Shown piece after piece: positions 24,823 through 34,900 of a DNA stretch of 64,000 nucleotides. The position numbers and the translations under genes were made by a program. Position 1 is the stretch's first letter. Each line of letters begins with the position of its first letter. The notes under the pieces are model-generated. The model ran no database searches, was not told the DNA's origin, and saw only the letters and a list, made by a program, of their open reading frames with translations. This stretch comes from an uncultured Acidobacteriaceae bacterium (GTDB lineage Bacteria; Acidobacteriota; Terriglobia; Terriglobales; Acidobacteriaceae), in assembly GCA_903911925.1 (NCBI GenBank), contig CAIWFH010000070.1, positions 1-64,000 on the forward strand, given 5' to 3'.

Positions 24823-25749
24823 CTAGTTTGCAGTCAGGATCTTGATGGTGCGCAGCCAGGCCTCGACGCTCTGGGGCCAGGTGGTCACAGGGAGCGCGGT
24901 GCGGCGGAGTCCGTAACCGTGGCCGCCTTCTGCGTAGATGTGCAACTCGGCGGGGACGTTGGCGTGCTTGAGGGCGAGGAAGTAGTTGGTCGCGTTTTCG
25001 ACGTGGACCGGATCGTCCTCGGCCTGAACGATGAACTGGGGCGGCGTACTGGCGGTGGGATTGATGTCCGAGTTGGGCGCAAGCGCCTTTTCCGCGTTGG
25101 CAAGGTATCCGGGGTAAACGATGACCGCAAAATCGGGACGGCAAGAGAGTTTGTCGGCCGCATCCAAGGGTTGGTAGAGGCGCTGATCGAAGTGAGTGCT
25201 GAGGGCGGCGGCCAGGTGGGCTCCGGCGGAGAAACCGAGGACGCCTATCCGGCTGGGGTCAATGCCCCACTCCGCGGCGTGGGAACGAACGATGCCCATG
25301 GCGCGCTGAGCGTCTTGCAAGGCTGCATCCGACTTGGGATAGGGACCGGTGCCGGGGACGCGGTATTTGAGCAGCACGCATGTGATGCCGGCGGAGTTGA
25401 GCCGGTCGCAGACTTCGGTGCCTTCAAGATCGATGGCCAGGATTTGATAGCCGCCGCCCGGGAAGACAACGACAGCCGCGTGGGTGTTGTTGCCCTTGGG
25501 CTTGTAGAGGGTAAGGGTGGGCTTGGAAACATTGCCGATGCGGGCGAGAGGCCGGCCAGCGACGAGATTGTCAGTGGGCTTTGTCGTGTCTGCTTCGGCA
25601 GGCAGGTTGGCGGGAACGCCGGGTGCGGCCGCAGGCCACACGGCGAGCGTCTGGTGCTCAGCCGATGGCGGCCAACCGGAAGACTGGGCGGCAAGACTCA
25701 ACGAAAACGCCGCCAGCGCGACAAAAACGAGTACCTGGTTTCTCTTCAC
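24823..25749 (-). CDS. Secreted alpha/beta-hydrolase (esterase-like)
   Basis: A secreted hydrolase of about 308 residues. The start chosen is the GTG of VKRNQVLVFVAL, preceded by GGGAGAA at good spacing; it yields a clean signal peptide ending LAAQSS. Triad elements are visible: oxyanion loop FPGGGYQILA, nucleophile GFSAGAHLAA, Asp in QAEDDPVHV and His in GGHGYGLR. This is the pattern of the BD-FAE/acetyl-xylan-esterase-like group acting on carbohydrate esters. It precedes the molybdenum cofactor gene without obvious functional link. Confidence 0.8.
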   Translation of the reverse strand: MKRNQVLVFVALAAFSLSLAAQSSGWPPSAEHQTLAVWPAAAPGVPANLPAEADTTKPTDNLVAGRPLARIGNVSKPTLTLYKPKGNNTHAAVVVFPGGGYQILAIDLEGTEVCDRLNSAGITCVLLKYRVPGTGPYPKSDAALQDAQRAMGIVRSHAAEWGIDPSRIGVLGFSAGAHLAAALSTHFDQRLYQPLDAADKLSCRPDFAVIVYPGYLANAEKALAPNSDINPTASTPPQFIVQAEDDPVHVENATNYFLALKHANVPAELHIYAEGGHGYGLRRTALPVTTWPQSVEAWLRTIKILTAN

Positions 25750-25967
25750 GTGGACTTTCTCCCGTCGATTGAATGTCGAAAGGATGATTGCAGCCCAAGG
25801 CGCCGGATTGCAAATCGGAAGCTCTCTCAAGCCCCTGTGGGCCGCTTATCGCCCTGTCTCGATTTGCTCAGCCAATGGCACGACAAAGTGGAAGACTTGC
25901 ACAGTCGTAGCTGCTCAAGAGTTGGCAGTTATGGCTGCATCTTGAGCGACGATTCCCGGAGGCGAAC

Positions 25968-26123
25968 ATGCTTGGACTCCTGTTGATCCTGGTATTGGTT
26001 CTGGTACTGATTGGCGCGGTACCAACGTGGCCGCACAGCAAAACCTGGGGGTATTACCCGACCTGCGGGTTGGGAGCCACGCTCGCACTCACTGTTGTGC
26101 TGCTATTGATGGGCCGAATTTGA
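25968..26123 (+). CDS. DUF3309 small membrane protein
   Basis: A 51-residue protein, too short for many gene callers. It reads MLGLLLILVLVLVLIGAVP then TWPHSKTWGYYPTCGLGA and a second hydrophobic stretch ending LLLMGRI. The order helix, TWPHS-W-GY-P loop, helix, GRI is the DUF3309 signature. GGAGG lies six bases before ATG. It would be a two-helix inner-membrane protein of unknown role. It starts just upstream of the phospholipase-like gene, whose ATG follows 17 bases after its stop. Confidence 0.8.
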   Translation: MLGLLLILVLVLVLIGAVPTWPHSKTWGYYPTCGLGATLALTVVLLLMGRI

Positions 26124-26140
26124 ACGGCAAGCGGCGCTTC

Positions 26141-27424
26141 ATGAGCTTGAATTTTCGAAGGGTTGCAGGCCGTGCGTTGGTGATCGTTTTCATGGTGCTG
26201 GCGTCGGGCGCCGGACTGCCCGCATATTCTGTTCTGACTCACGAAGAAATTGTGGACCTGCTGTGGCATGACGAAATTCGGCCGCTGGTAGTGCATCGGT
26301 TTCCGGGATTGACCGACGAGCAGATGAAAGAAGCGCATGCCTACGCTTATGGCGGGTCGGTGATCCAGGATCTGGGATATTACCCATTCGGCAGCAAAGA
26401 ATTCAGCGACCTGGTGCATTATGTGCGCAGCGGCGATTTCGTTCGCGAGTTGCTGAAAGAGAGCCAAGACGCCGACGAGTACGCCTTTGCCCTGGGCGCT
26501 CTGTCGCACTATGCGTCAGACATTGACGGCCACCCGGCAGTGAACCAGGCAGTGGCCATCCAGTATCCAAAACTGCGAATGAAGTTTGGCCCGTCGGTCC
26601 GCTATGCCCAGGACAAAACAGCGCATTTGAAGACGGAGTTTGGATTCGATACTTTGCAGGTTGCCAAGAACCGATACGCGCCCGAGCAGTATCACGACTT
26701 CATCGGGTTCCAGGTGTCTGTACCGTTGCTTGAGAGGGTTTTTCCGGTTGTGTACGGACTGCAGTTGAAAGATGTGCTCACGCATGAAGATTTGGCCGTG
26801 GGCTCCTACCGCTGGGCTATCAGCAGGGTCATCCCGGAGATGACACAGGTGGCGTTGCAGACGCATAAGAAGGAACTGGTTCGCGAGACGCCTAATTTTG
26901 CAAAGAAGAAATTCCTGTATCATCTGTCCCGCTCAGATTACGAACGCTACTGGGGCAAGGGATACACAAAGCCGGGCCTGGGCACCCGCATCCTGTCTAC
27001 GCTCTTGCGGCTCGTGCCGAAGGTCGGGCCATTCAAAGGGCTGGGATTCAACAATCCCACTCCACACACTGAAGACCTCTATATCAAGAGCATCAATACG
27101 ACAGTGGATGACTATAGCGCACTTCTCAAAGAAGTGGGTTCGCACAAACTGGTACTTGCCAACCGCGACCTGGATAGCGGAAACGTAACCAAGGCGGCGG
27201 AGTACACGCTCGCAGACGAAACGTATGCCACCCTTTTAGCCAAACTTTCAGCGGACAAATTTGCCGGGACATCGCCCGAACTGCGCGAGAATATTCTGGC
27301 TTTCTATTCAGACTCTACCGCGCCGATCGAAACCCGGAAGGACGCGGGCCGCTGGCAGGCGGTGCAGACGAACCTGGCGCTACTGAAGGAATCGGCGGCT
27401 CCGGTTGGCGAGGCCAGGCGCTGA
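26141..27424 (+). CDS. Zinc-dependent phospholipase C-like secreted protein
   Basis: A secreted protein of 427 residues with a signal peptide (MSLNFRRVAGRALVIVFMVL). The mature N-terminus has the zinc-phospholipase C pattern: SVLTHEEIVDLLW, a histidine in HAYAYGGSVIQDLGYYPFG, FALGALSHYASDIDGHPAVNQAV and later DKTAHLKTEF; these His and Asp residues coordinate three zinc ions in the family. The second half (from about residue 190) is not a recognised domain. The upstream in-frame ATG at 26027 overlaps the DUF3309 gene and is unlikely. Substrate specificity is unknown. Confidence 0.75.
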   Translation: MSLNFRRVAGRALVIVFMVLASGAGLPAYSVLTHEEIVDLLWHDEIRPLVVHRFPGLTDEQMKEAHAYAYGGSVIQDLGYYPFGSKEFSDLVHYVRSGDFVRELLKESQDADEYAFALGALSHYASDIDGHPAVNQAVAIQYPKLRMKFGPSVRYAQDKTAHLKTEFGFDTLQVAKNRYAPEQYHDFIGFQVSVPLLERVFPVVYGLQLKDVLTHEDLAVGSYRWAISRVIPEMTQVALQTHKKELVRETPNFAKKKFLYHLSRSDYERYWGKGYTKPGLGTRILSTLLRLVPKVGPFKGLGFNNPTPHTEDLYIKSINTTVDDYSALLKEVGSHKLVLANRDLDSGNVTKAAEYTLADETYATLLAKLSADKFAGTSPELRENILAFYSDSTAPIETRKDAGRWQAVQTNLALLKESAAPVGEARR

Positions 27425-27478
27425 TGGCAACCTGCCGCAATCAAATCTGACCATGCGAAAGCCACCGGAGACGGCAGA

Positions 27479-28981
27479 TCAGGACTCGCGTTCGCGGCCT
27501 CTGTTGACCATGAACTTGTAGCGCTCAAAGGCATCGGACCAGGAAGGGCCGGTTGCCGGCATGTAGTGGTCGAGTTGCACTGATAAAGCGAGTGCGGCGC
27601 GTCCTTCTGCGAGATCCATCACATGTCCCGTGGCGACGGCTTGCACCATGGCATTGCCCAAAGCGGCGGCTTCAACAGGGCCGGCAATCACCTCACGGCC
27701 GCAAGCGTCGGCGGTCATCTGGCAAAGGAAGTGATTGAGGCATCCGCCGCCAACGACGCGGACGGTTGCGAGCGTGCGGCGGGTGATGCGCTCAAGGCTT
27801 TCGACTACCTCGCGATAGGAAAAGCTCAAACTCTCAAAGATGCAGCGCGCCACTTCGCCGGCGGTTTCAGGAACCGATTGAGCTGTGCCGCTGCAATAGG
27901 CCTGCACGGCCGCAAACATGTTGGTTGGAGCCTGCAACTCGCTTGCGGACGGATCAATGAAGGAGCGGAAGGCGGGCGCCTTTTGCGCGGCTTCTTCCAA
28001 CTCCGCCCATGCGTAGTGCTGGCCCGCAGCCTCCCACGCACGCACGCACTCCTGCAAAATCCAGAGGCCGGTCAAGTTCTTCAAAAGCAGCACGCTGCCG
28101 TCTGCCGCGCCCTCATTGGTGAATCCGCCTTCAAAACACTCATCGCTTAAATTGGGCTCGGGCACCGGCACGCCCATCAAGCTCCATGTCCCGCTGCTCA
28201 GGAAGACACTTGAGTTGTCGAGCCCGGGGATGGCCGCGACTGCACTTGCGGTGTCGTGCGAGGCAACGGCGATACATGGGAACGCGCGCGCGAACCCGCA
28301 CTCAGACCGGACCTCGGGCAGCAAGGGGGCGAGAATTGTTCCGGGAAGAATGACCTGTTGAAAGATGCGTGGAGGCAATTCGAAAGCAGCGATTGCGGGT
28401 TGCGACCAGCAGCGCATGTCAAGATCGTAAAGCTGGGTGGTTGTGGCTTCGGTGAACTCCGCCAGCTTTTCGCCGCTCAAAAGAAACTGAAACATATCTG
28501 GAATCATCAACAGCGTATGTGCGCTTTGGAGTTGGGGATCGCTGCCGAGAACCATGCTGGCCAGTTGAAAGGAAGTGTTGATTTCCATGGTCTGGCAGCC
28601 GGTAGCACGGAACAGGGCGCGGACGCTCAGTGCCGAGTGGAGCTTCTCAGGAATTCCATGGGTGCGGGCGTCGCGATAGTGATATGGGTTGCCAAGCAGG
28701 CCATCGCGCTTATCGAGCAGACAGAAGTCCACTCCCCAGGCATCAATGCCGATTCCGGCCGGCGTGTCGGCGCCGAGGGCCTGGTACTTCTTGAGGCCGC
28801 TCTGAATTTCCGTCCAGATTCGCTGAGCGTCCCAATGCAGGTTGGCGCCAAAGCGAACGCCGCCGTTGGGGAAGCGATGAATCTCACGCAGGCTGAAGCG
28901 GCTGCCGTCCCAGCGACAATCCATTACCCGACCGCTCGATGCGCCCAGGTCCACAGCGAGAAAACTTGCAGTTGCGCTCAT
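27479..28981 (-). CDS. rhaB: Rhamnulokinase-like FGGY sugar kinase
   Basis: A 500-residue FGGY-family kinase, most like rhamnulokinase (L-rhamnulose to L-rhamnulose-1-phosphate). The N-terminal phosphate-binding motif is AVDLGASSGRVMDC, followed by RFPNGGVR and HWDAQRIWTEI, then GIDAWGVDFCLLD, which carries the general-base Asp, and YRDARTHG. The second domain has SSGTWSLMGV, LLKNLTGLWILQECVR and VVGGGCLNHFLCQMTAD. Rhamnose isomerase and aldolase genes are absent here, so the identity rests on sequence alone. It opens a carbohydrate block continuing to 40 kb and is separated from the next gene by a hairpin. Confidence 0.85.
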   Translation of the reverse strand: MSATASFLAVDLGASSGRVMDCRWDGSRFSLREIHRFPNGGVRFGANLHWDAQRIWTEIQSGLKKYQALGADTPAGIGIDAWGVDFCLLDKRDGLLGNPYHYRDARTHGIPEKLHSALSVRALFRATGCQTMEINTSFQLASMVLGSDPQLQSAHTLLMIPDMFQFLLSGEKLAEFTEATTTQLYDLDMRCWSQPAIAAFELPPRIFQQVILPGTILAPLLPEVRSECGFARAFPCIAVASHDTASAVAAIPGLDNSSVFLSSGTWSLMGVPVPEPNLSDECFEGGFTNEGAADGSVLLLKNLTGLWILQECVRAWEAAGQHYAWAELEEAAQKAPAFRSFIDPSASELQAPTNMFAAVQAYCSGTAQSVPETAGEVARCIFESLSFSYREVVESLERITRRTLATVRVVGGGCLNHFLCQMTADACGREVIAGPVEAAALGNAMVQAVATGHVMDLAEGRAALALSVQLDHYMPATGPSWSDAFERYKFMVNRGRERES

Positions 28982-29062
28982 ACTGGCTCTTTCAGAAAAC
29001 TCGTGGGATCAGTTTAGCCGCTGGGGCGCGGGCATGGGCGGGTTTCACGGTTGAATCTGGCG

Positions 29063-29086
29063 AGCGCGGACGAGGACGTCCGCGCT
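29063..29086. repeat. AGCGCGGAC/GTCCGCGCT hairpin
   Basis: A perfect 9-bp stem around GAGGAC lies in the 220-bp gap between the mutarotase-like gene and the rhamnulokinase gene. It has no T run and could be a palindromic intergenic repeat rather than a terminator. Confidence 0.5.
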
Positions 29087-29204
29087 ACCTGCCGCATTTA
29101 CGGCACTACGCGTGACCTTTGTGGCGCTGCCTGTCGGCCTTGTGGCACAACTGAAGCAGCGCCTTTCAAGGGTTCTCTCAGCCGAAGTGTTCCTTAACAA
29201 CCTA

Positions 29205-30221
29205 CTACGCTTCCAACTCCGCTACGGATGCGGGCATTTTTTTGGCTTTGGCCGTGATGGCATAGTAATCGGCCACCAGCTTGCCTTTGGCTGGAATCCA
29301 CGCAAAACATGGCGTACCGATCAGGGACCCACGCTCGATCATTTCCTTGCGCGATTCCGCGAAGGGAGAAGCGCTGAACTCGAGGCCGCGGGTGAGCGAG
29401 CGGGAATTCCACGGCTTGAAGTCGCGGTAGTTGTTCTCATCCCAGACGCCGAGCCACGGAAAATCACTGCGATTCCAGCAGTAGGAGATTGCCGTTTCGT
29501 TGGCCGGCGACCATGCGATAAAGTACGAACCGGCCTGCGTCTTATCCATGAGGAAGGACCGGAATCCGCCCTCGCCGGTGCCGCTAGTGAGGGTCTCGTT
29601 AAACACGGGGCCGACCTTATCAAAGACTTTGCCGGAGTGAGGATCGGTTCCGCCAGGGAGCGAGCCGACAAAGCCGCCGTTGGCCTGGAACTCGGTCTTG
29701 CCGCGATCCATGAAGGGCGGACCCAGGGTGACGTGCTGCGCCCAGGCAGTTGGCTGGCCGAAGGAAGCGAGGTTCTCAACCGTTTCGTGAAAGCTGACCT
29801 TGGGGCCGTCGAGGGTGATGACGCGCTCGAAGGAGAGATGGGACAAGGGCAGAACGCAACGCGCGATGAGGCCATCGGCTTTGGATTCGAAGTCCCAGTT
29901 GACCACGCCGGCTTCGCCATGCACGCGAATGCCGGCTGCTGCTTCATCGGGTGAGGGACCGCCGAAGAGATAGAGGCAAAGGTTGTGGCCCATGATGGAG
30001 CCAAGAAGATGCGCCTCGGGGCCGCCGCCGAATTCGGGATGCCTGGCTTCGGACCAGTCGCCCGGCTCGATAGTCTGCCAGGGCGGAACCCAAAGAGGGT
30101 TGACGCCGGTGGCCTTGTTGAAGATTTCGCCGATGTGGCCGCCGCCTTCAGTTACGGTGACGCGGGTGTGGTCGTTTTCGATTTGGAACGCTTTGCGATT
30201 GTGAAATGTCGCGCGATGCAT
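29205..30221 (-). CDS. Aldose-epimerase/mutarotase-fold protein
   Basis: A 338-residue cytoplasmic protein with the look of a galactose-mutarotase-like beta-sandwich: IENDHTRVTVTEGGGHIGEI, HNLCLYLFGG, LTLDGPKVSFHE-type strands, and NETLTSGTGEGG. No signal peptide. The ATG of MHRATFHNRKAF is chosen; the upstream ATG at 30293 adds 24 residues of poor quality. It follows the UroD-like methyltransferase on the same strand, ending the group methyltransferase, mutarotase-like, rhamnulokinase. It may interconvert anomers of a sugar, or bind one; substrate unknown. Confidence 0.6.
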   Translation of the reverse strand: MHRATFHNRKAFQIENDHTRVTVTEGGGHIGEIFNKATGVNPLWVPPWQTIEPGDWSEARHPEFGGGPEAHLLGSIMGHNLCLYLFGGPSPDEAAAGIRVHGEAGVVNWDFESKADGLIARCVLPLSHLSFERVITLDGPKVSFHETVENLASFGQPTAWAQHVTLGPPFMDRGKTEFQANGGFVGSLPGGTDPHSGKVFDKVGPVFNETLTSGTGEGGFRSFLMDKTQAGSYFIAWSPANETAISYCWNRSDFPWLGVWDENNYRDFKPWNSRSLTRGLEFSASPFAESRKEMIERGSLIGTPCFAWIPAKGKLVADYYAITAKAKKMPASVAELEA

Positions 30222-30329
30222 GAGAAGAACCTCGCTCTCTGGCGTTAAGCCAACTGCATGAATCCTGTGGCCTGTAACATCGGCCACCCGCAATCATATA
30301 CGCAGGATATTAAGTCCGGCGCATGGGGC

Positions 30330-31346
30330 TCAATGTTCCTTTGCGTAGCGAACCATGGCCCTGACGTTTTCAATGGGACTCCGCGGCGGCACTTCACATC
30401 CGCAATTGACGATGAAGTACTTTCCGCAAATGGCGTGGCAGCGCCCGATGGCGTCGTACACCCTTTCAGCCGTGCCTTCAAACACGTCAGAGATGGTGGA
30501 GATGTTGCCGCTGAGCACGCGATCGCCCACCACAGCTTTGATCTTGGCAAGGTCGGAGGGAAAGTCGATTTCGAAAATGTCGACGGGGAGAGTGGCAAAA
30601 TCCTCGGCCAGCTTGGTGATTCTTCCGCACATGTGCTGGCGGGTGATTACGCCGGGGTGCTTCTCCTTGATGTGCGTGAAGACCCGCATTTGCTCCGCGA
30701 CGATGAAGTTCTTGTACAGCACCGGTCCCAGCAGGCCTGCCGCCGCGTCGCTCATGCCGATGGTGTCAACGCCGGCGGCAATCTGCGCGTCGGCGTAGAG
30801 AATGGCCACATCGGCGCAGTAGTGCAACAGGTCGCGGGCAAACTCCGGGTCGTCGCTGAAATCGGTCATCATGCGGTTGATACCCCTCAGTTCGGCGGCC
30901 AATGCGAGCGGGCCTTCGACCCATCCGCAGATGGATGCGCTGGGACCAGCCTCGCGGCGCATGATTTCTTCGGCAATGATGCGGTCGTACATGCGGCCCT
31001 TGGGATCGAAGTCGGGCATGCGCAGTTCCTTGAGCCGCGCCTTATCGGCCAATGCCGCCTTCTCTTCCTGGATTGCCGGACCCTGGTTCTCAAACCACTC
31101 GATGCTGCCGTCGCCGGCTAGGTCGATCACTTCGCGCGCGGGGTCGGAGCATGTGAGCAGGACATCGATATCGAAGTCGCGCATGACGCGCAACTGCGCC
31201 TCGGCCATTTTTCTGCCGTCCTTGGTGTAATCGATGAACAGCATGTTTGAGTAACTGGCGGCAAACTGCATCAGCATGGGCTGACACGTGAGATGGTCTA
31301 CCGGCTTGCCGGCAATTGCATTGCGTACGCGCTCAATCGAATTCAA
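30330..31346 (-). CDS. UroD-family methyltransferase (MtaA/MtbA-like zinc site)
   Basis: A 338-residue member of the uroporphyrinogen-decarboxylase superfamily, more like the corrinoid methyltransferases than haem-pathway HemE. The zinc ligand pattern HxC...C of the MtaA/MtbA branch is present: His238 and Cys240 in RQHMCGRI, and Cys315 or Cys317 in VNCGCEVPPRSP. Other family stretches are MRDFDIDVLLTCSDPAREV, GWVEGPLALAAELRG and SDAAAGLLGP. I chose a TTG start because AAGGAG lies seven bases before it and the frame further up (to 32114) has no homology or codon bias. Its companion corrinoid protein is 14 kb away. Confidence 0.78.
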   Translation of the reverse strand: MNSIERVRNAIAGKPVDHLTCQPMLMQFAASYSNMLFIDYTKDGRKMAEAQLRVMRDFDIDVLLTCSDPAREVIDLAGDGSIEWFENQGPAIQEEKAALADKARLKELRMPDFDPKGRMYDRIIAEEIMRREAGPSASICGWVEGPLALAAELRGINRMMTDFSDDPEFARDLLHYCADVAILYADAQIAAGVDTIGMSDAAAGLLGPVLYKNFIVAEQMRVFTHIKEKHPGVITRQHMCGRITKLAEDFATLPVDIFEIDFPSDLAKIKAVVGDRVLSGNISTISDVFEGTAERVYDAIGRCHAICGKYFIVNCGCEVPPRSPIENVRAMVRYAKEH

Positions 31347-31962
31347 AGGTGACTCCTTCCAAAACTGCGAACGTAAAACTTGCCTTTCCGACCAGTTGCG
31401 GAAGCATTTGCGTCTCGTTCCGCAGCCGTCAGGCAGGCAAACTACTACTTTATTCCTGAACAGTTGCACCGGGGAAGGCAGGTACGGACGGAATACCGAT
31501 GTTTCGCTTGTTGAAACCGGCAGAGGCTGACTTTGAGGCATGTAATTGGTGATGTTCGCGCGTCCAACAGGAGGTTTTCGTTTTTTGGAAGGCGCGGCGG
31601 AATGGAGCCCGCAATGGATCGCATCGACCATCCAGTATCGTTCTGCGAGACGCTGAGGATGCCATGGACCCGCTCCCGCCGAATAAGGCGGAAGAACGCC
31701 GGCAATCGAGCCGTGCACTTTATTGCGGGGCTGGTGCGCGATCCGTCTCCGGGTTGCGGCCAATTGACTCTGCTCTGCGCCAACACTATGCGCAAAAGCG
31801 GCTCCGTTTCGATGCAGGGAACAAGCGTGCAGTGCAACCCACACGAAGTGGTCAGCGCCGGTTGAGGTTTCACCTTGTGATATGCCTTGAAGGCGCGCAG
31901 TTTTGTCTTGCGCAGGACTAATCACCGGCTTATTGTTCTTGAGCGATAAGGAGATACGCGTA
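31347..31962. other. Divergent intergenic region
   Basis: A 616-bp gap between the divergent methyltransferase and GH2 genes. Open frames here lack codon bias or recognisable domains. It should contain both promoters and perhaps sites for a sugar-responsive regulator, but I found no convincing operator. Confidence 0.45.
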
Positions 31963-34900
31963 ATGGAACGATGGACGAGGCGTGAGGTTCTAAAGCTCGG
32001 AGTTTTGGCGTCTACAGTGGCTGCTTCCCCGAAGTGGGTTGAGGCCAGCACAGAACGAAATATAGCGCTCAACCGGGCTGCATGGGCTTCAAGTTCCGCA
32101 GACGTCTTCAACACCGGTCACATGTCAACAGACGGACAGGCGACAACAAAGTGGCTTAGCGCGGACGCGGATCAGCAATGGATCTACGTTGACCTGGGCG
32201 CAGAGTGCAAAGTGCACAGCGTGGTGTTGCGCTGGGGCGGCAATCATGCGGTTGCGCACACTGTGCAGGTTTCCACAGACAACGGCCCATCGCCGGAGAC
32301 AGGCCTCGTGGAAAACTGGAAAGGCGTTCACCAGACGCTCGACGGCAAAGGTGGCGCGGAAAATATCCAACTGCCGGAGACCAATGCTCGCTACGTCCGG
32401 CTTCTGCTGAACGGGAAAGCAAAGCCCGGCGGATACGAGCTTGCTTCATTTGAAGTCTTTGGCACAGGCGGATTTGAGGCGGCGCCGACGCCTATGCCCG
32501 CGCCAGAAACGGATGGAAGTCTGAAGTTGTCGGGCGGATGGCGCCTGGTAAACCAGGCCTGGCTCACCGACAAAGCGGCTGCCGTTTCAACCTGCGGCTA
32601 CGACGAAAGCAAGTGGCTCATTGCAACTGTGCCGGGGACGGTTTTGACCAGCTACCTGAACCTGGGCGCAGTGCCCGATCCTTACTACGGCGACTGGGAC
32701 TACCAGATCTCGGAGTTCTTTTCCTACACGAACTGGTGGTACCGGAACGAGTTGGAAGTTCCTGCAAGTTTTGCAGGCAAACGAGTGTGGCTCAACTTCG
32801 CCGGCATCAACTATCGCGCCCATGTTTATGTGAACGGCAAGTCGGCTGGAGCCATCGACGGCGCGTTCATCCGCGGCAAATTCGATATTACCGAATTTGT
32901 CACTCCCGGCAAGAAGAACTGCATTGCGGTGCTCATAGCGCCGGTGCCGAAGCCCGACAAGATGTTCGCAAAACCTCTCTCTGGATACGTTTATCCCATA
33001 GAGTATCCCAAAAATGAGCCGACGATTCTTGAGGCCGATAGCTGGGACTGGCTACCGACAATTCACGACCGCGACACGGGCATCATCAACCACATGACGT
33101 TGACTGCAAGCGGCGACGTGACGGTGGAGAACCCGATGGCCAGCACGCACTTCCCGGAAAAGGGCAACCTCAAGCGGGCCGAGGTGACGCTGCGAGTCGA
33201 GTTGAAGAACCATGCGGCCAAGGCAATCAAAGGCGACCTGAAGGTGAAGCTGGGCGAGGTTCAGTTCACATATCCGATGACCCTCGAAGCCAACGAGTGC
33301 AGAGAGATCAAGCTCGACAAGTCGAACTTCAAGCAACTCTTGCTCGTTGACCCGAAGCTTTGGTGGCCGAACGGGCATGGAGAGCAGAATCTCCATGATT
33401 TGACGGTTGAGTTCGCAATCGGCGGCACGACGTCGGATGTGAACAAGTCGCGCGTGGGCATTCGAGAATTTACCTACAGCCAGGATCCGCTCGCGGAGTG
33501 GGACCTCGGCAAAATTGAAGACCATGGCGGACAAATGAAGACGCCGAATCCCAAGCCGCTTGAAGTGTCCTGCAATGGGAAGCGCATTTTCCTGCGTGGT
33601 GCCGACTGGGGCATGGACGAAGGTATGTTGCGCTGCGACCGCGCGGGGTTCGAAGACCGGGTGCGGTTCGAGAAGGACATGAACTACAACCTGATCCGCA
33701 ATTGCCTGGGTAATGTAGACAAGGAAGAGTTCTTCGATGTTTGCGACGAGATGGGCGTTATGGTGTGGGAGGAGTTTGGCATTCATGCCATCTACATGCC
33801 CGACGATCCAATCATGTGGCTGAGAAATGCGCGAGACCGCTTCCTGCGGCGGCGCAATCATGCCAGCCTGGTCGTGTGGGTCACTTCAAATGAAGGAATC
33901 CCGCTGGACCCTATACTGGCGGAGATGCCCAGGTACGCGGCGAAGCTTGATGGGACGCGCCTGCATTTTCATTCTTCAACGCAGACCCCCCCCAGCGACG
34001 GCGACGGCCCGTACGACTCGCGGCACCCGAGTTTCTATTTCAAGGTGCTCGCGCACGGCTTCAGAACAGAGATGGGCGTTCCGACGATTCCGGCGGTGGA
34101 AACCATGCGGCGCATGATGCCGTGGAACAAGCTGTGGCCGATTGGGCAGATGTGGTCGAACCACGACTGGTGGCTTAACCACGGCTGGGGCGAAAGCGAA
34201 GGGCTCTGCGACCCAACGCAGCGGGCATTGAATATCTTTGGCGCGCCGACGGGAATTGAAGACTGCTGCCGCAAGGCGCAGTTGCTGAATATGGAGGCGT
34301 TCAAGGCGATCTACGAAGCATGGAACCACAAGATGTGGAACGACTGCACCGGCGTGATGATCTGGATGAGCAACCCCGCGTGGCCCTCGCTCACCTGGAA
34401 CACCTACGACTACTACATGGACACCACCGCGGCCTACTACGGCATCAAGAAGGCCTGCGAACCGGTACACATCCAGTGGAGCATTGCGAACAACGAAGTG
34501 AAGGCGATCAACTGCACCTCGGACGAGTTGAAGGGCCTTAGCGTCGAAGCAACCATCTACAACCTGGACGGGAGCATCTTCCAGACGCGGAACGCAAAGG
34601 CGGGCTGCGAAGCGAACAGCACAAAGCTGTGCATGACGCTGTTTGACGCAGGCGAAGACAAGCAGGAGAAGCTGACCGCGGTTCACTTCATCGGGCTGAC
34701 GCTGAAGGATTCCACCGACAAGCTGCTCTCACATAACTTCTACTGGCGCAGCAAACAAGACTGGAAGTATGAGGACCTGGCGAAGATGCCGGCGGCCAAG
34801 GTGAAAGGGGCGGTGAGTGAACTGAAGAACGGAAGGCTGACCGTAACCCTTGAAAACGGAGCCGCGGGTGTGGCGCTTATGGTACGAGTGAAGGCGGTAG

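Noticed and set aside
24326..25144. A longer form of the molybdenum cofactor protein
   Set aside because: The extension is Arg/Pro-rich, overlaps the esterase gene in another frame, and lacks MogA/MoaB homology.
30330..32114. A 594-residue version of the minus-strand methyltransferase
   Set aside because: The extra N-terminal part lacks codon bias and homology; a strong ribosome site supports the TTG at 31346.
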